From NCBI RefSeq assembly GCF_900110835.1, contig NZ_FOJG01000002.1:124001-188000 (forward strand): a DNA stretch of 64,000 bases, read 5' to 3'. Shown one piece after another: positions 8,849 through 18,319 of this stretch; positions within the stretch are counted from its first letter, which is position 1; each line of letters opens with the position of its first letter. Below the pieces are notes generated by a model that was not told where the DNA came from, searched no databases, and was given only the letters and a program-made list of their open reading frames with translations. The DNA comes from Chitinophaga arvensicola (GTDB lineage: Bacteria; Bacteroidota; Bacteroidia; Chitinophagales; Chitinophagaceae). The translations under genes were made by a program, and so were the position numbers.

Positions 8849-11227
8849 ATGTTCAAAAATAACTTCCTGATCATCTGGCGCAACCTGTTGAAAGACCGGC
8901 AATTCACCATTCTCAACCTGCTTGGATTATCTACCGGACTGGCTTGCTCCCTGTTGCTATGGCTTTGGATAAGCGATGAACTAAAAGTGGATAAATACAA
9001 TGAGAAAGACCGGCAGCTATACCAGGTAATGGCCAACATCAAAACGGACAACGATATCAAAACCATCTCCAATACGCCCGGCCTGCTGGCAAAGGCATTA
9101 AATGAGGAAATTCCCGGTATTGAATATGCCGTATCTGTACTGCCGGCGTCCTGGTTTCCATTCAAAGGAGTGGTGTCAAACGGCGAAACACAGGTGAAGG
9201 CAGGAGGGCAGTATGTGGGACAAAGCTACTTTGATGTATTTACCACGCCACTTATAGAAGGGAATAAAAACCAGGTGCTGTCCGATAAATCTTCGGTGGT
9301 GATCTCTGAAGAACTGGCCCGGCGGCTTTTTAATACCACGCAGCACGTTGTAGGGAAAACCATAAAATGGAATCAACAGGAGATGAGTGGTTTGTATACG
9401 ATCTCCGGTGTCTTCAAAAATAACCCGGTTTCTGCTACGGATCAATTTGACCTGATTTTCAATTATGAGGTAGTGCTGGATAAAAGACCGGGCCTGAAAG
9501 ATTGGGGGAACAGTGATCCCAGCACTTTTGTCATTGTAAAAAACACCTCGGCAGTGGCTCAACTGGATAGTAAAATAAAAAACTTCATCCGCACAAAAGA
9601 TAAAAAGTCCGGTATTACCCTCTTTCTTACACGTTTTTCCGACAGCTACCTCTATGGGAAATATGAAAATGGGGTACAGGCCGGGGGCCGGATCTCTTAT
9701 GTAAAAATGTTCTCCATTATCGCCGTACTGATCCTGCTGATTGCCTGTATCAATTTTATGAATCTCTCTACAGCAAAGGCTTCCGGAAGAATGAAAGAGA
9801 TAGGCATTAAAAAAGTATTGGGCGCGCGCCGGCGCGTACTGGTATTTCAATATATCGGGGAATCGATGCTGATGACTTTTTTATCGCTTGCCATCGCGCT
9901 GCTGTTGATCATCCTCCTGTTGCCGGTATTTAACAACGTATCAGGTAAACAGCTGAGTTTGCACCTGAACGCTGAGTTAATCCTCATTATGGCGGTTATT
10001 ACACTGTCTACAGGCCTGGTGGCGGGTAGCTATCCAGCCTTGTACCTGTCGGGCTTCAATGCACTGACGGTATTAAAGGGGAAGCTCCGTACTTCTTTCG
10101 GAGAGTTACTGATCCGTAAAGGATTGGTGGTAGTGCAGTTTACGCTGTCGGTGGTATTCATTGCGGCGGTGCTGATCATCTACAAACAATTGAACTACAT
10201 ACAATCAAAAAATCTGGGTTATAAACGGGATCATATTATCCATTTTGAAATTCCCCTGGAGATGGATTCCGCACAGTTGAGTCATGCGGAGGCCTTCGTC
10301 AGCGAATTGCAGCACACGCCAGGTGTGATCAATGCTTCCAGCTATTATCATAACCTGATGGGAGAACACGGATCTATTTCCGGGTTCGACTGGCCCGGTA
10401 AAGATCCTCAAACGGATATTGATTTCTCTAACCTGGAAGTAGGAAATAATTTTCTTGAAACGGCCGGCATTGGCATAAAAGACGGCCGCAATTTTTCCAC
10501 CAATGCGAATGCACAACGGGAAATTATCTTTAATGAAACCGCTATCCGGAACATGGGATTGAAAGATCCCATCGGAAAAACGATCAGGTTCTGGGGGCAG
10601 GAGCGCAAAATAGTTGGTGTGGCAGCCGATTTTAACTTTGAGTCGCTCTACCAGCGGGTGAAGCCCTGTTTTTTCCAGGTATTCCCGGTAATGCCCAACG
10701 TGATGGTGAGGATAGATAGCGATAAAGAACAACAGGCAATAGCGGGTATCCGGAAAGCTTATCTTGCTTTCAACCCGGGAATGGCCTTTGAATACCGTTA
10801 CCTGGACCAGGATTACCAGGCCCTTTATGCCGCAGAACAACGGGTGGGTATTTTATCCCGCTACTTTGCAGGGCTGGCGATCATCATTTCCTGCCTCGGG
10901 TTATTTGGTCTTGCTGCCTTTACCGCGCAAAGAAGAAAGAAGGAAATCAGTATCCGTAAAGTAGTAGGGGCTTCTGTAGGAAGTGTGGTGACCTTGCTGT
11001 CGGTGGAGTTTCTGAAACTTGTGCTGATCGCACTTGTCATCGCTTTTATACTGGTATGGTGGACGATGAATAACTGGCTGAATGCTTTTGCTTACCGGAT
11101 TCATATCGGTTGGGATATTTTCCTGATTACGGCCCTGGTTATCGCCATTATTACGGTGGCTACCATCAGTTTTCAGGCTATCAAAGCCGCTATCGCAGAC
11201 CCGGTGAAGAATTTGCGGGCAGAATAA
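8849..11227 (+). CDS. MacB/FtsX-type ABC transporter permease
   Basis: A 792-residue inner-membrane protein of the two-repeat FtsX type that is expanded in Chitinophagaceae. An N-terminal helix (about 21-42), a first periplasmic MacB-like domain (about 45-280), three helices (about 288-440, with the family motif MKEIGIKKVLGARR), a second periplasmic domain, then a terminal helix bundle with RRKEISIRKVVGAS (about 690-790) and the characteristic end ADPVKNLRAE. No ATP-binding subunit lies beside it, so it must share one or act without one. Substrate unknown; lipoprotein or peptide export is the usual guess for the family. Confidence 0.85.
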   Translation: MFKNNFLIIWRNLLKDRQFTILNLLGLSTGLACSLLLWLWISDELKVDKYNEKDRQLYQVMANIKTDNDIKTISNTPGLLAKALNEEIPGIEYAVSVLPASWFPFKGVVSNGETQVKAGGQYVGQSYFDVFTTPLIEGNKNQVLSDKSSVVISEELARRLFNTTQHVVGKTIKWNQQEMSGLYTISGVFKNNPVSATDQFDLIFNYEVVLDKRPGLKDWGNSDPSTFVIVKNTSAVAQLDSKIKNFIRTKDKKSGITLFLTRFSDSYLYGKYENGVQAGGRISYVKMFSIIAVLILLIACINFMNLSTAKASGRMKEIGIKKVLGARRRVLVFQYIGESMLMTFLSLAIALLLIILLLPVFNNVSGKQLSLHLNAELILIMAVITLSTGLVAGSYPALYLSGFNALTVLKGKLRTSFGELLIRKGLVVVQFTLSVVFIAAVLIIYKQLNYIQSKNLGYKRDHIIHFEIPLEMDSAQLSHAEAFVSELQHTPGVINASSYYHNLMGEHGSISGFDWPGKDPQTDIDFSNLEVGNNFLETAGIGIKDGRNFSTNANAQREIIFNETAIRNMGLKDPIGKTIRFWGQERKIVGVAADFNFESLYQRVKPCFFQVFPVMPNVMVRIDSDKEQQAIAGIRKAYLAFNPGMAFEYRYLDQDYQALYAAEQRVGILSRYFAGLAIIISCLGLFGLAAFTAQRRKKEISIRKVVGASVGSVVTLLSVEFLKLVLIALVIAFILVWWTMNNWLNAFAYRIHIGWDIFLITALVIAIITVATISFQAIKAAIADPVKNLRAE

Positions 11228-11259
11228 AGCCGCCCTCCGGGAAGGAGAGCGACTTTATT
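11223..11259. terminator. Bidirectional terminator between convergent permease and GH127 genes
   Basis: Imperfect inverted repeat: AATAAAG / CTTTATT outer arms, with CGC/GCG and CTCC/GGAG inner pairs around a short loop. It overlaps the stop codon of the permease gene and ends 4 bp before the GH127 stop. A/T-rich arms provide a U-rich tail in both directions. Confidence 0.6.
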
Positions 11260-11263
11260 GCTT

Positions 11264-13228
11264 TTATGGTTTGATATTCACTGACGTAATTTTCTCAGGT
11301 AACCATATTTCCATTTGTCCTTTGCCCCGGTTTGCCCAGGAGAAATAGGGTATGGCGGTGATGGTTTGCTGCGTGGTAGTAACAGATTCGCCATTTGCAG
11401 CCACTTTTACCACCGGTACTTCGCCTTTGAGTGTTACTACGCCATTGAGTAGAGATGGGTCGTAGGCGGCGGTAAATACCGTGTTGGCAGGCAGAATGAT
11501 GTTGCTGATGTCACCGGCATTATCGGCATGTTCTACACAATATACCAGTGGACCGCGTTGCAATGAAATACGGTTCCGGTCCTGTTTAATACTGTCGATC
11601 GCCTGCACTTTTCTTACTTCCATCGGTAACTGGAGATGTACCACATCGTTTTTCTTCCAGCTCCGCTTAATCACTGCATACCCATCTTCCATGTCATACT
11701 TCACCGGCGTACCATTTACGGTGAGAGTAAAGGCGGCATCTGAGTGGTCATTGTAAAAGTAGGTGGCGCCTGGAACCGGTTGCTGTTGCGCCCAGCCCGG
11801 AATGCGGATATGCAGCGGGAACTCCTGACTGCGTTTAGGCGATACGGTTATTTTCACATCGCCTGTCCACGGATACCCGGTTTGCTGTTGCAACTGTACC
11901 GCTCCATTTTTCAACGGGATGCTGGTGTTGCTGCCAACAAACAGGTTCACCCAGATATCCTGTGCCGATTTACCATACACATAATCCCCCAGGGAGGCAA
12001 TGAGCCGGGCAATATTGGAAGGGCAGCAGGCCGTTCCAAACCATTCCTGGCGGGCATGTTGTCCGCCGGAGGCGAGTGGATTCCCGTAAAAGAAGCGGTC
12101 GCCGCTGAGCGACAGTCCATCCAGGGCGCCGTTGTACAGGCTTCTTTCCAATACGTCGATGTACTTGCTGCTGCCAGTGAGCCCGTTCATCCGCTGATTC
12201 CAGAATACCATCCCTACCGATGCACAGGTTTCGCAATAGGCGTCGGCGTTAGGAAGGTCATAATCGGTGGTAAAGCCTTCGTTATGCCCCGATGAACCAA
12301 TTCCCCCGGTGATATACATATTACGGTATACCACATCTTCCCATACTGCTTTCATCGCATTCATATAGGCTTCATCATTACGGGCGGCGCCTACATCGGC
12401 TACGCCGGTGTAGAGATACATGGCGCGTACAGCATGACCGGTAATCTGGCGCTGTTGTTCTACAGGCAAGCTATCCTGGCAGTAGTCCGCGTTTTTCCAG
12501 TTATCCCATATTACACCACGACCATGACCTTTTCCACGCTGCTGGATAAACCAGTTGGCCAGGTCCAGGTATTTTTGCTGATGGGTGGTTTTGTAAAGCT
12601 TCACCAGTGCCAGTTCTATCTCTTCATGCCCCGATACCCACGGACGGTTCGGCACACGGAAAGTACTGTCGATATGATCCGCAAAACGGGTAGCTACCTG
12701 GAGCAGTTTTTTCTTACCGGTGGTATTGTAATACGCAACAGCTGCTTCAAACAGGTGACCGGCGCAGTAATCCTCATGCTTTTCCATATCCGTCCAGCGC
12801 TTGTCTGGTGCATTAAGGGTATAGAAGGTATTGAGATAACCATCCGGTTGCTGCGCGGCGGCAATCTTATCGATCCATTCATCGGCTTTTTTCTCTACTG
12901 CCGGATCGGGATAAGTTTTCAGCGAATAGGCAATGGCTTCCAGCGCCTTGTACACATCCGAATCATCGAAGTAGATGCCTTCGTGCTTTTCGCCGTCGTG
13001 CCGCGCTACTTTTTCAAAGTTGCGGATCCGGGGTGTTTTCACTTCTGTCTGGTCAATGCACACCGGTACGGTTACTTTGCTCACCGTTTGCATGCGTGGC
13101 CGCCAGAAGCTGTCTGTAATCTGCACCTGTGAAAAGCTCACCGGCTGAATGGCCTGCAGCGACTGGGCCCCCGCGTTCATCGCTATGGCGCTGCAAAGCA
13201 ATAGTCCTAAAGATCTTTTTGTATTCAT
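11264..13228 (-). CDS. GH127 beta-L-arabinofuranosidase
   Basis: A 654-residue secreted enzyme (signal peptide to about 21, MNAGAQ). GH127 (formerly DUF1680) enzymes release beta-L-arabinofuranose from plant glycans and hydroxyproline-rich glycoproteins. The zinc-thiolate active site of the characterised Bifidobacterium enzyme HypBA1 can be placed: E333 and C335 in YCETCAS, and C401-C402 in CCPSN, with C401 as the expected nucleophile and E317 (HNEGF) matching the acid/base Glu by spacing. Residues 30-430 form the (alpha/alpha)6 barrel; the rest is beta-sandwich. It starts 5 bp after the SusD stop, so it is the hydrolase of this Sus locus and points to an arabinofuranoside substrate. It probably acts in the periplasm, as no lipobox or T9SS tail is visible. 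Confidence 0.93.
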   Translation of the reverse strand: MNTKRSLGLLLCSAIAMNAGAQSLQAIQPVSFSQVQITDSFWRPRMQTVSKVTVPVCIDQTEVKTPRIRNFEKVARHDGEKHEGIYFDDSDVYKALEAIAYSLKTYPDPAVEKKADEWIDKIAAAQQPDGYLNTFYTLNAPDKRWTDMEKHEDYCAGHLFEAAVAYYNTTGKKKLLQVATRFADHIDSTFRVPNRPWVSGHEEIELALVKLYKTTHQQKYLDLANWFIQQRGKGHGRGVIWDNWKNADYCQDSLPVEQQRQITGHAVRAMYLYTGVADVGAARNDEAYMNAMKAVWEDVVYRNMYITGGIGSSGHNEGFTTDYDLPNADAYCETCASVGMVFWNQRMNGLTGSSKYIDVLERSLYNGALDGLSLSGDRFFYGNPLASGGQHARQEWFGTACCPSNIARLIASLGDYVYGKSAQDIWVNLFVGSNTSIPLKNGAVQLQQQTGYPWTGDVKITVSPKRSQEFPLHIRIPGWAQQQPVPGATYFYNDHSDAAFTLTVNGTPVKYDMEDGYAVIKRSWKKNDVVHLQLPMEVRKVQAIDSIKQDRNRISLQRGPLVYCVEHADNAGDISNIILPANTVFTAAYDPSLLNGVVTLKGEVPVVKVAANGESVTTTQQTITAIPYFSWANRGKGQMEIWLPEKITSVNIKP

Positions 13229-13233
13229 CCTGT

Positions 13234-14835
13234 TTAGTTATTCAATTTTGGATTAGCATTAACGGCTTGCTGTGGAATCGGGAAGATACGGCGTTCATCG
13301 CCATTTGGTTTATGTGATAACCAGCTTTTCTTTGTATAAATGCCAAAGCGGATCATATCCCGGCGGCGGTAAGACTCCCACACAAATTCCCAGCCCAGTT
13401 CATCCAGGAAGCGGCCATATTGCACTGCAGTGGCATCGCCCGGATCTGTGATTTTATAGTTTTGTACATAACCATAATGATAAACGCTGTTTTTCAGCAG
13501 ATCGGCGCCTGTTACGGTGGCTTTGGCCGGATCTGTTTTGAAATCTCGGGTACGCACCTGGGTCACCAGCAAAGCGGCATCGTCGCTATGCCCGGTGCGT
13601 AACAGGCATTCTGCTTTCATCAGCAGTACCTGTGCATAGCGGAAGAAGGGAAAGTCGTTGCTCAGATCCGGTTTGGCGCCCACCTTTACTTCAAACTTAT
13701 TCATGCGGTAACCTTCCGATTCACCGGTGTAGAGGCCATCCGGCAGATCTTTTGTCAGCACCAGCTGTTTGCCTGCCCGGTCGTAAGAGCCCAGCAACGG
13801 TTTGCCATCCATACCGGTTTGTGGTCCCATGAGCCAGGTATCCGGCAAACGTTGATCTGCGGCATCATAGGTATCAATAAACTGGGATATGGCCATGGCA
13901 GAACCGGAGCCCCAGGGTGTGGCCTGCATGTTGGATTTGGCTTTGAAAGCACCATGCCAGGAAAACATCTCATACAAAAAGCCACCCGCTACATTCTCAT
14001 CAAAAGGCACGGCAAAAATAATCTCCGTACTACGTTCATTATTCGTTTTGAAAATATCGCGGTATACAGGTTCCAGTGTATACTTGCCCGCTATATCGTT
14101 GCATTGTGCCAGGCAGGCTTCCCATTGCGGGGTGCCGGTATATACGGCTGCATTCAGGTACACATTGGCCAGCAGCGCTTTGGCGGCCCACTTGTTGAAA
14201 CGGCCGTAGGTATTCTGATTGATGTCTTCACTCAGATCGGGTATGGCTGCCAGGATTTCATTTACCACAAACTGGTATACGTCTTTTCGCGCTGTTTTGC
14301 CGGGGTAGTCATTCTGGCTGGCAGTGCCATGAAGCGGCTTCGTCACCAGGGGCACATCTCCAAAATTATCCAGCAACAGCCAATAGAAAAAGGCCCGCGC
14401 TACCCGCATTTCCGCCACGAAGTTTTTCTTATCCAGGCCGGCAGGCATCTGAATCTTACCGGTATCCAGTTGCTCTATTACGCGGTTGGCATTGGACACG
14501 CCTACATACATGCTGTTCCACATATTAGACATCTGTGGGTTTTCGGAGTTCCAGGTATGCAGGTGCATTCTTTTATAGATACCGCCGTCATCCCAGCCGG
14601 AGGCATTGGCAGGCATCACCAGTTCGTCGGTAGATGCTTCCTGCGCAATACTATAGGTGGTATGCCCGAAAAGCCCGCGCATATTGGCGTATACAATCCC
14701 CATAGCTTTGTAGGGATCGGTATATTTATAGGCATCTTCTTTCACCTGTGAATAGGTGATTTCATCAAGATTATTATTACAGGCCATTCCCGCTATCAAC
14801 AACAACAGGTATATACAGCTGTTAATTTTTTTCAT
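13234..14835 (-). CDS. SusD/RagB-family outer-membrane lipoprotein
   Basis: A 533-residue lipoprotein with the lipobox AGMAC (Cys near residue 19) followed by NNNLDE. Typical SusD features are the helical repeats (FVAEMRVARAFFYWLLLDNFGDVPL, shown in part as RAFFYWLLLDNFGDVP, and WAAKALLANVYLNA) and the C-terminal WEFVWESYRRRDMIRFG block. It lies 17 bp after susC and 5 bp before the GH127 gene. It should bind the arabinose-containing glycan at the cell surface and cap the SusC channel; the exact ligand is inferred from the GH127 neighbour. Confidence 0.93.
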   Translation of the reverse strand: MKKINSCIYLLLLIAGMACNNNLDEITYSQVKEDAYKYTDPYKAMGIVYANMRGLFGHTTYSIAQEASTDELVMPANASGWDDGGIYKRMHLHTWNSENPQMSNMWNSMYVGVSNANRVIEQLDTGKIQMPAGLDKKNFVAEMRVARAFFYWLLLDNFGDVPLVTKPLHGTASQNDYPGKTARKDVYQFVVNEILAAIPDLSEDINQNTYGRFNKWAAKALLANVYLNAAVYTGTPQWEACLAQCNDIAGKYTLEPVYRDIFKTNNERSTEIIFAVPFDENVAGGFLYEMFSWHGAFKAKSNMQATPWGSGSAMAISQFIDTYDAADQRLPDTWLMGPQTGMDGKPLLGSYDRAGKQLVLTKDLPDGLYTGESEGYRMNKFEVKVGAKPDLSNDFPFFRYAQVLLMKAECLLRTGHSDDAALLVTQVRTRDFKTDPAKATVTGADLLKNSVYHYGYVQNYKITDPGDATAVQYGRFLDELGWEFVWESYRRRDMIRFGIYTKKSWLSHKPNGDERRIFPIPQQAVNANPKLNN

Positions 14836-14852
14836 CGGTTAAGATTTTAAGA

Positions 14853-17800
14853 TCAGAATGTAAGGAATGCACCAAGTGTATACGTGGCCGTAGCCGGGTA
14901 GCGGTTACGGTCGTCTACGCCGGGTACCAGCGCATCACCGCCATAATAGGCGCTGATTTCCGGATCTATCCCTTTATACTTTGTGAAAGTGACCAGGTTG
15001 GAACCGGAAGCGTATACCCGTATCCGTTTGATGAACGGATTCTTCAGCGTCATGTTATAGCCCAGCGTGATATTGTCTATTTTCCAGTAGTTGCCGTTCT
15101 CCACGTAGTAGCTGACATAGTTGAGCGACTGGTCATCTGCCAGTGGTCTTTTTCCATAGATCTTGTCGTAGGTGGTGGAAAGTACATTACCCCTTGTCAG
15201 CATCACCGGTTGTTCGTACCACATGCGTGCGGTGTTCAGGATCTGGAAGCCGAAAGCGCCACGCATGGTGATATTCAGGTCCAGTTTTTTATAGGTAAAT
15301 GTGTTATTCCATGCCAGGAAATGCTTGGGTAAACCGTTACCGATTACCTGTTTGTCGTCTGCCTGCTGATCGTTGATAGATTTGGGCTTGCCATCTTTTC
15401 CTGCGATGATCCAGTGACCATTGTCGTCAATATCCACCGTTTTGAATCCCCAGAAATTGCCGATGGGATTGCCGATCTGGATACGTGTAAATTGTGTCTG
15501 GATTGGTTCCCCGCTGGTGCCACGGTCGAAATAGCCGCTGGCAATAGAAAAGTTTTTATCTGACAGGGACACAAGTTGGTTTTTGTTGGTGGAATAGTTG
15601 ACCGTTGTACTCCACATGAAGGTTTTTGTTTTAACAGGAATACCATTTACCTGTATCTCTATTCCTTTATTGTCCATGGTAGCGGCATTGGCGGTCATGG
15701 TGCTGTACAGGTAGGGTGGGGTAGGCACCGTATAATCCATCAGCAGGTCGGTGGTATGCCGTTTGTAAATGTCGATGGTACCGGTGATCCGGTCTTTCAG
15801 AAAGCCGAAATCGATACCGATATTGGTTTCCTGTTTCTTTTCCCAGCGCAGATCGGGGTTTGGATTGGTCGACTGGCTGATGCTCTGGATCCATTGCCCG
15901 TTATAATACACATAGCTGTCGAAATTCAGCAGGTTGAGAGAACCGTAGTTACTGGAAGGCTCTGTTCCTGTAACGCCATAACCACCGCGGAGTTTCAGGC
16001 TGCTGATCGCATCCACGTTTTCCATGAAGCTTTCTTTCTTGATATTCCATCCGGCGGAGATGGCCGGGAAGTTACCCCACTTATGATTGGCGCCAAAACG
16101 GGAAGAGCCTTCATGGCGTACGCTGGCCATCAACATATATTTTCCTTTGAACGCATAGTTCAGCCGGAAGAAATAACCGACCAGTTTATTTTCTGCGGCG
16201 TCAGAATTTTCTGGCGCTTCTCCTCTTTTCAGTGCGAGACCCGATTGCATTTTATTATAGGAATAGTCGTCGGTAGGGAAGTCCCAGTTCTGCATCCAGT
16301 AATCGTCCGACATATATTTACGCCAGCTGTAACCTGCCAGGGCAGTAAATTCATGTTCCTTTATTTTCTTCTGGTAGTTGGCGGTGAGTTCCAGTAAATT
16401 TTCTTCCGTCCGTGTAGTGCCTCTGCTGGCGTAGCCATTGCGGCCATCGTGGATGGTGGAATAATGTTGCTTGCTCTCATAATAGCCACGGGAGCTGTTA
16501 TATACATCGCGGGAACCAAGGAGACTGATAGTAAGATCATTTACCGGGATAAAGGTAATGGTACCATAGGTCCGGAGATCGGTGTTCTTGTTTTTTCCCT
16601 GTGTTTCCTTTAACAATGCTACGGGGTTGGCATAATCTGTTTTGTCGATATGCTCTGTCCACTTGCCGTTGGGATCTTTCAGCGGATCGGTGGGATTATA
16701 GGTAAGTGCATTGCGGTATACGTCGGTGCGGTAGCTGGAGCCATCGGCGCCTGCAAAATACTCCTGCTGGTAGCCGCTTACATTGGCATTGAATTTCAGC
16801 CTGCCGTCGAACATCTGGTGATTGATTTCTATGCGGGGAAAGAATACCAGGTTATCCGACCGCTTCATGATGCCCTGTAAACTGCGGTAGTTCAGGTTGG
16901 CAATATAGCTGGTATTTTTGCTGCCACCTTTGAGGCTTAAATTATAAACCTGGGAGATGGGGGTTTGTGTTACTTCCTTCAGCCAGTCGGTGTTGGCGCC
17001 ATAGTCTGTAGCGCCTGGTTTGTTGTCCTTTACCAGTTGCCGGTATTGCTCCGCGTTCATGAAGTTCAGCTTCTTTGTAATTTTCTGGGTAGATACATAT
17101 GAGCTGAGTTCTACGGTGGCAGGTGTTTCGCCCAGTACCTGTTTGGTGGTGATGAGGATCACACCATTGGTACCACGGGTACCATAAATCGCTGCTGCTG
17201 ATCCGTCTTTCAGCACATCGATCGATTCAATATCTTCCGGTGCCACACTGATCAGGGATCCGGGAACACCGTCGATCAGTACTAAAGGTGATACGCCGGC
17301 TTTCAGGGTGCTGATACCGCGCAAACTGATCTGGGAAGTGCTGGTGGGATTGCCGTCCGGGATGGTGATGCTGAGTCCTGCTACTTTTCCCCGTATCAGT
17401 TGTCCTGCATCAGTAGCGGCGCCTTTTACAAAATCTTCTGCTTTTACACTGGCGATGGCGGTGGTGATGCGCTCCCGTCGTTGTGTGCCATAGCCTACTA
17501 CCACCACTTCGTTTAAGCCGCTGTTATCAGCTTCCAGTGCTATTGTCAGATTAGTTTGGGTACCTGCCTTTATTTCGCGTGGTTTGTAGCCGATAAAGGT
17601 AAAAGTGAGGATGGCATTATCCGGCACCTGTAGTTCGAAATTACCCAGCGGATCGGTGACTGCGCCGAGAGCAGTTCCTTTTATGCGCACGGTTACACCG
17701 GGCAGGGGCTGGCCCATATCATTTACCACATGTCCTTTTATCCGGATGTCTTTCAGTACTTCATCCCGGAGGGCTACCAGTACCAGCCCGTTGTCCATGA

Positions 17801-18113
17801 TACGGTATTGCAGATCGGGCAGGTAGTTGTCCATGATTTCAGGCAGGGTGGCATCGGCCACATGAATGTTGACGGTCTTTTTCTGAAGGCTGCTGTTATT
17901 GAACATAAACCGGAAGTTGCTGCCGGCGGCTATCTCCTCAAAGAGTTTCTCCACGGCTACATGATCGTGGCGCAGCGTGAACCGCTGCTGGGAGTATACA
18001 CTGGCAGAAACCTGTAATAAAGCGCCCAGAATGCAGATGGCGGTAAGCTTCATAAAAAGCAATATTTTTTTGAGCCGCCTGTAGCCAGGCGAGTCGTTTT
18101 GGTTGTTTTTCAT
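14853..18113 (-). CDS. SusC/RagA-family TonB-dependent outer-membrane transporter with STN domain
   Basis: A 1086-residue TonB-linked porin. After a signal peptide (to about 42, VSASVYSQQ) come an STN domain (about 43-113), a carboxypeptidase-regulatory-like domain (about 118-195), the linker NEVVVVGYGTQRRE, a plug domain (about 210-335, with VLIDGVPG and VLKDGSAAAIYGTRGTNGVI), and a barrel ending in TYTLGAFLTF. The STN domain pairs it with the FecR and sigma genes upstream. The 206-bp gap before it is unusually long for this operon type and carries a plus-strand promoter-like box and a strong plus-strand terminator (see 18113-18238), so its leader may be under antisense control. Confidence 0.94.
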   Translation of the reverse strand: MKNNQNDSPGYRRLKKILLFMKLTAICILGALLQVSASVYSQQRFTLRHDHVAVEKLFEEIAAGSNFRFMFNNSSLQKKTVNIHVADATLPEIMDNYLPDLQYRIMDNGLVLVALRDEVLKDIRIKGHVVNDMGQPLPGVTVRIKGTALGAVTDPLGNFELQVPDNAILTFTFIGYKPREIKAGTQTNLTIALEADNSGLNEVVVVGYGTQRRERITTAIASVKAEDFVKGAATDAGQLIRGKVAGLSITIPDGNPTSTSQISLRGISTLKAGVSPLVLIDGVPGSLISVAPEDIESIDVLKDGSAAAIYGTRGTNGVILITTKQVLGETPATVELSSYVSTQKITKKLNFMNAEQYRQLVKDNKPGATDYGANTDWLKEVTQTPISQVYNLSLKGGSKNTSYIANLNYRSLQGIMKRSDNLVFFPRIEINHQMFDGRLKFNANVSGYQQEYFAGADGSSYRTDVYRNALTYNPTDPLKDPNGKWTEHIDKTDYANPVALLKETQGKNKNTDLRTYGTITFIPVNDLTISLLGSRDVYNSSRGYYESKQHYSTIHDGRNGYASRGTTRTEENLLELTANYQKKIKEHEFTALAGYSWRKYMSDDYWMQNWDFPTDDYSYNKMQSGLALKRGEAPENSDAAENKLVGYFFRLNYAFKGKYMLMASVRHEGSSRFGANHKWGNFPAISAGWNIKKESFMENVDAISSLKLRGGYGVTGTEPSSNYGSLNLLNFDSYVYYNGQWIQSISQSTNPNPDLRWEKKQETNIGIDFGFLKDRITGTIDIYKRHTTDLLMDYTVPTPPYLYSTMTANAATMDNKGIEIQVNGIPVKTKTFMWSTTVNYSTNKNQLVSLSDKNFSIASGYFDRGTSGEPIQTQFTRIQIGNPIGNFWGFKTVDIDDNGHWIIAGKDGKPKSINDQQADDKQVIGNGLPKHFLAWNNTFTYKKLDLNITMRGAFGFQILNTARMWYEQPVMLTRGNVLSTTYDKIYGKRPLADDQSLNYVSYYVENGNYWKIDNITLGYNMTLKNPFIKRIRVYASGSNLVTFTKYKGIDPEISAYYGGDALVPGVDDRNRYPATATYTLGAFLTF

Positions 18114-18120
18114 ACATTTG
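18113..18120 (+). promoter_or_regulatory. Plus-strand -7 box inside the susC leader
   Basis: TACATTTG matches the Bacteroidota -7 consensus TAnnTTTG exactly and lies on the strand opposite susC, overlapping its start codon. No good -33 TTTG at the usual 19-20 bp spacing is visible, which lowers confidence. It would place a transcript start near 18125 and feed the terminator at 18207-18238. Confidence 0.4.
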
Positions 18121-18124
18121 TTTT

Positions 18125-18238
18125 GAGAATTGTTAAAATTCAGGGCAAGAAAATCCCGTTCAGGTCATTGATCCGAATGTGGAATTCAATCCTGGTTTGA
18201 CATCCAGGGAAAGTGGTCCAACACTTTCCCTTTTTTTT
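18125..18238 (+). ncRNA. Candidate cis-antisense RNA to the susC leader
   Basis: Predicted 110-115-base RNA running from just behind the -7 box at 18113-18120 to the U-tract at 18231-18238. It would be fully complementary to the 5' untranslated leader of the susC gene that starts at 18113. It has no convincing ORF. Known Bacteroides fragilis loci carry such cis-antisense RNAs at susC-type genes (DonS of the Don locus), so the layout has precedent; sequence similarity to DonS is not claimed. The end is well supported by the terminator, the start only by the -7 box. Confidence 0.4.
18207..18238 (+). terminator. Rho-independent terminator, plus strand, between two minus-strand genes
   Basis: Perfect 9-bp stem GGGAAAGTG / CACTTTCCC with a 6-base loop, then eight T on the plus strand. 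On the minus strand nothing U-rich follows the stem, so it works only for plus-strand transcription, although both flanking genes (fecR and susC) are on the minus strand. Confidence 0.75.
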
Positions 18239-18319
18239 GCCCTGTTACGTGAAATTAAACTGGTCAGCCTTTCCTTTTGGTTGATTACATGGCAATAGCA
18301 TTAAAGGTGAAGAAATGTA

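Noticed and set aside
13819..14751. 310-codon open frame on the plus strand
   Set aside because: It lies entirely opposite the second susD gene, has no start context, and its protein (His/Ile/Tyr-rich) looks like a codon-bias shadow.
15576..16397. 273-codon open frame on the plus strand
   Set aside because: Antisense to susC; low-complexity composition and no recognisable domain.
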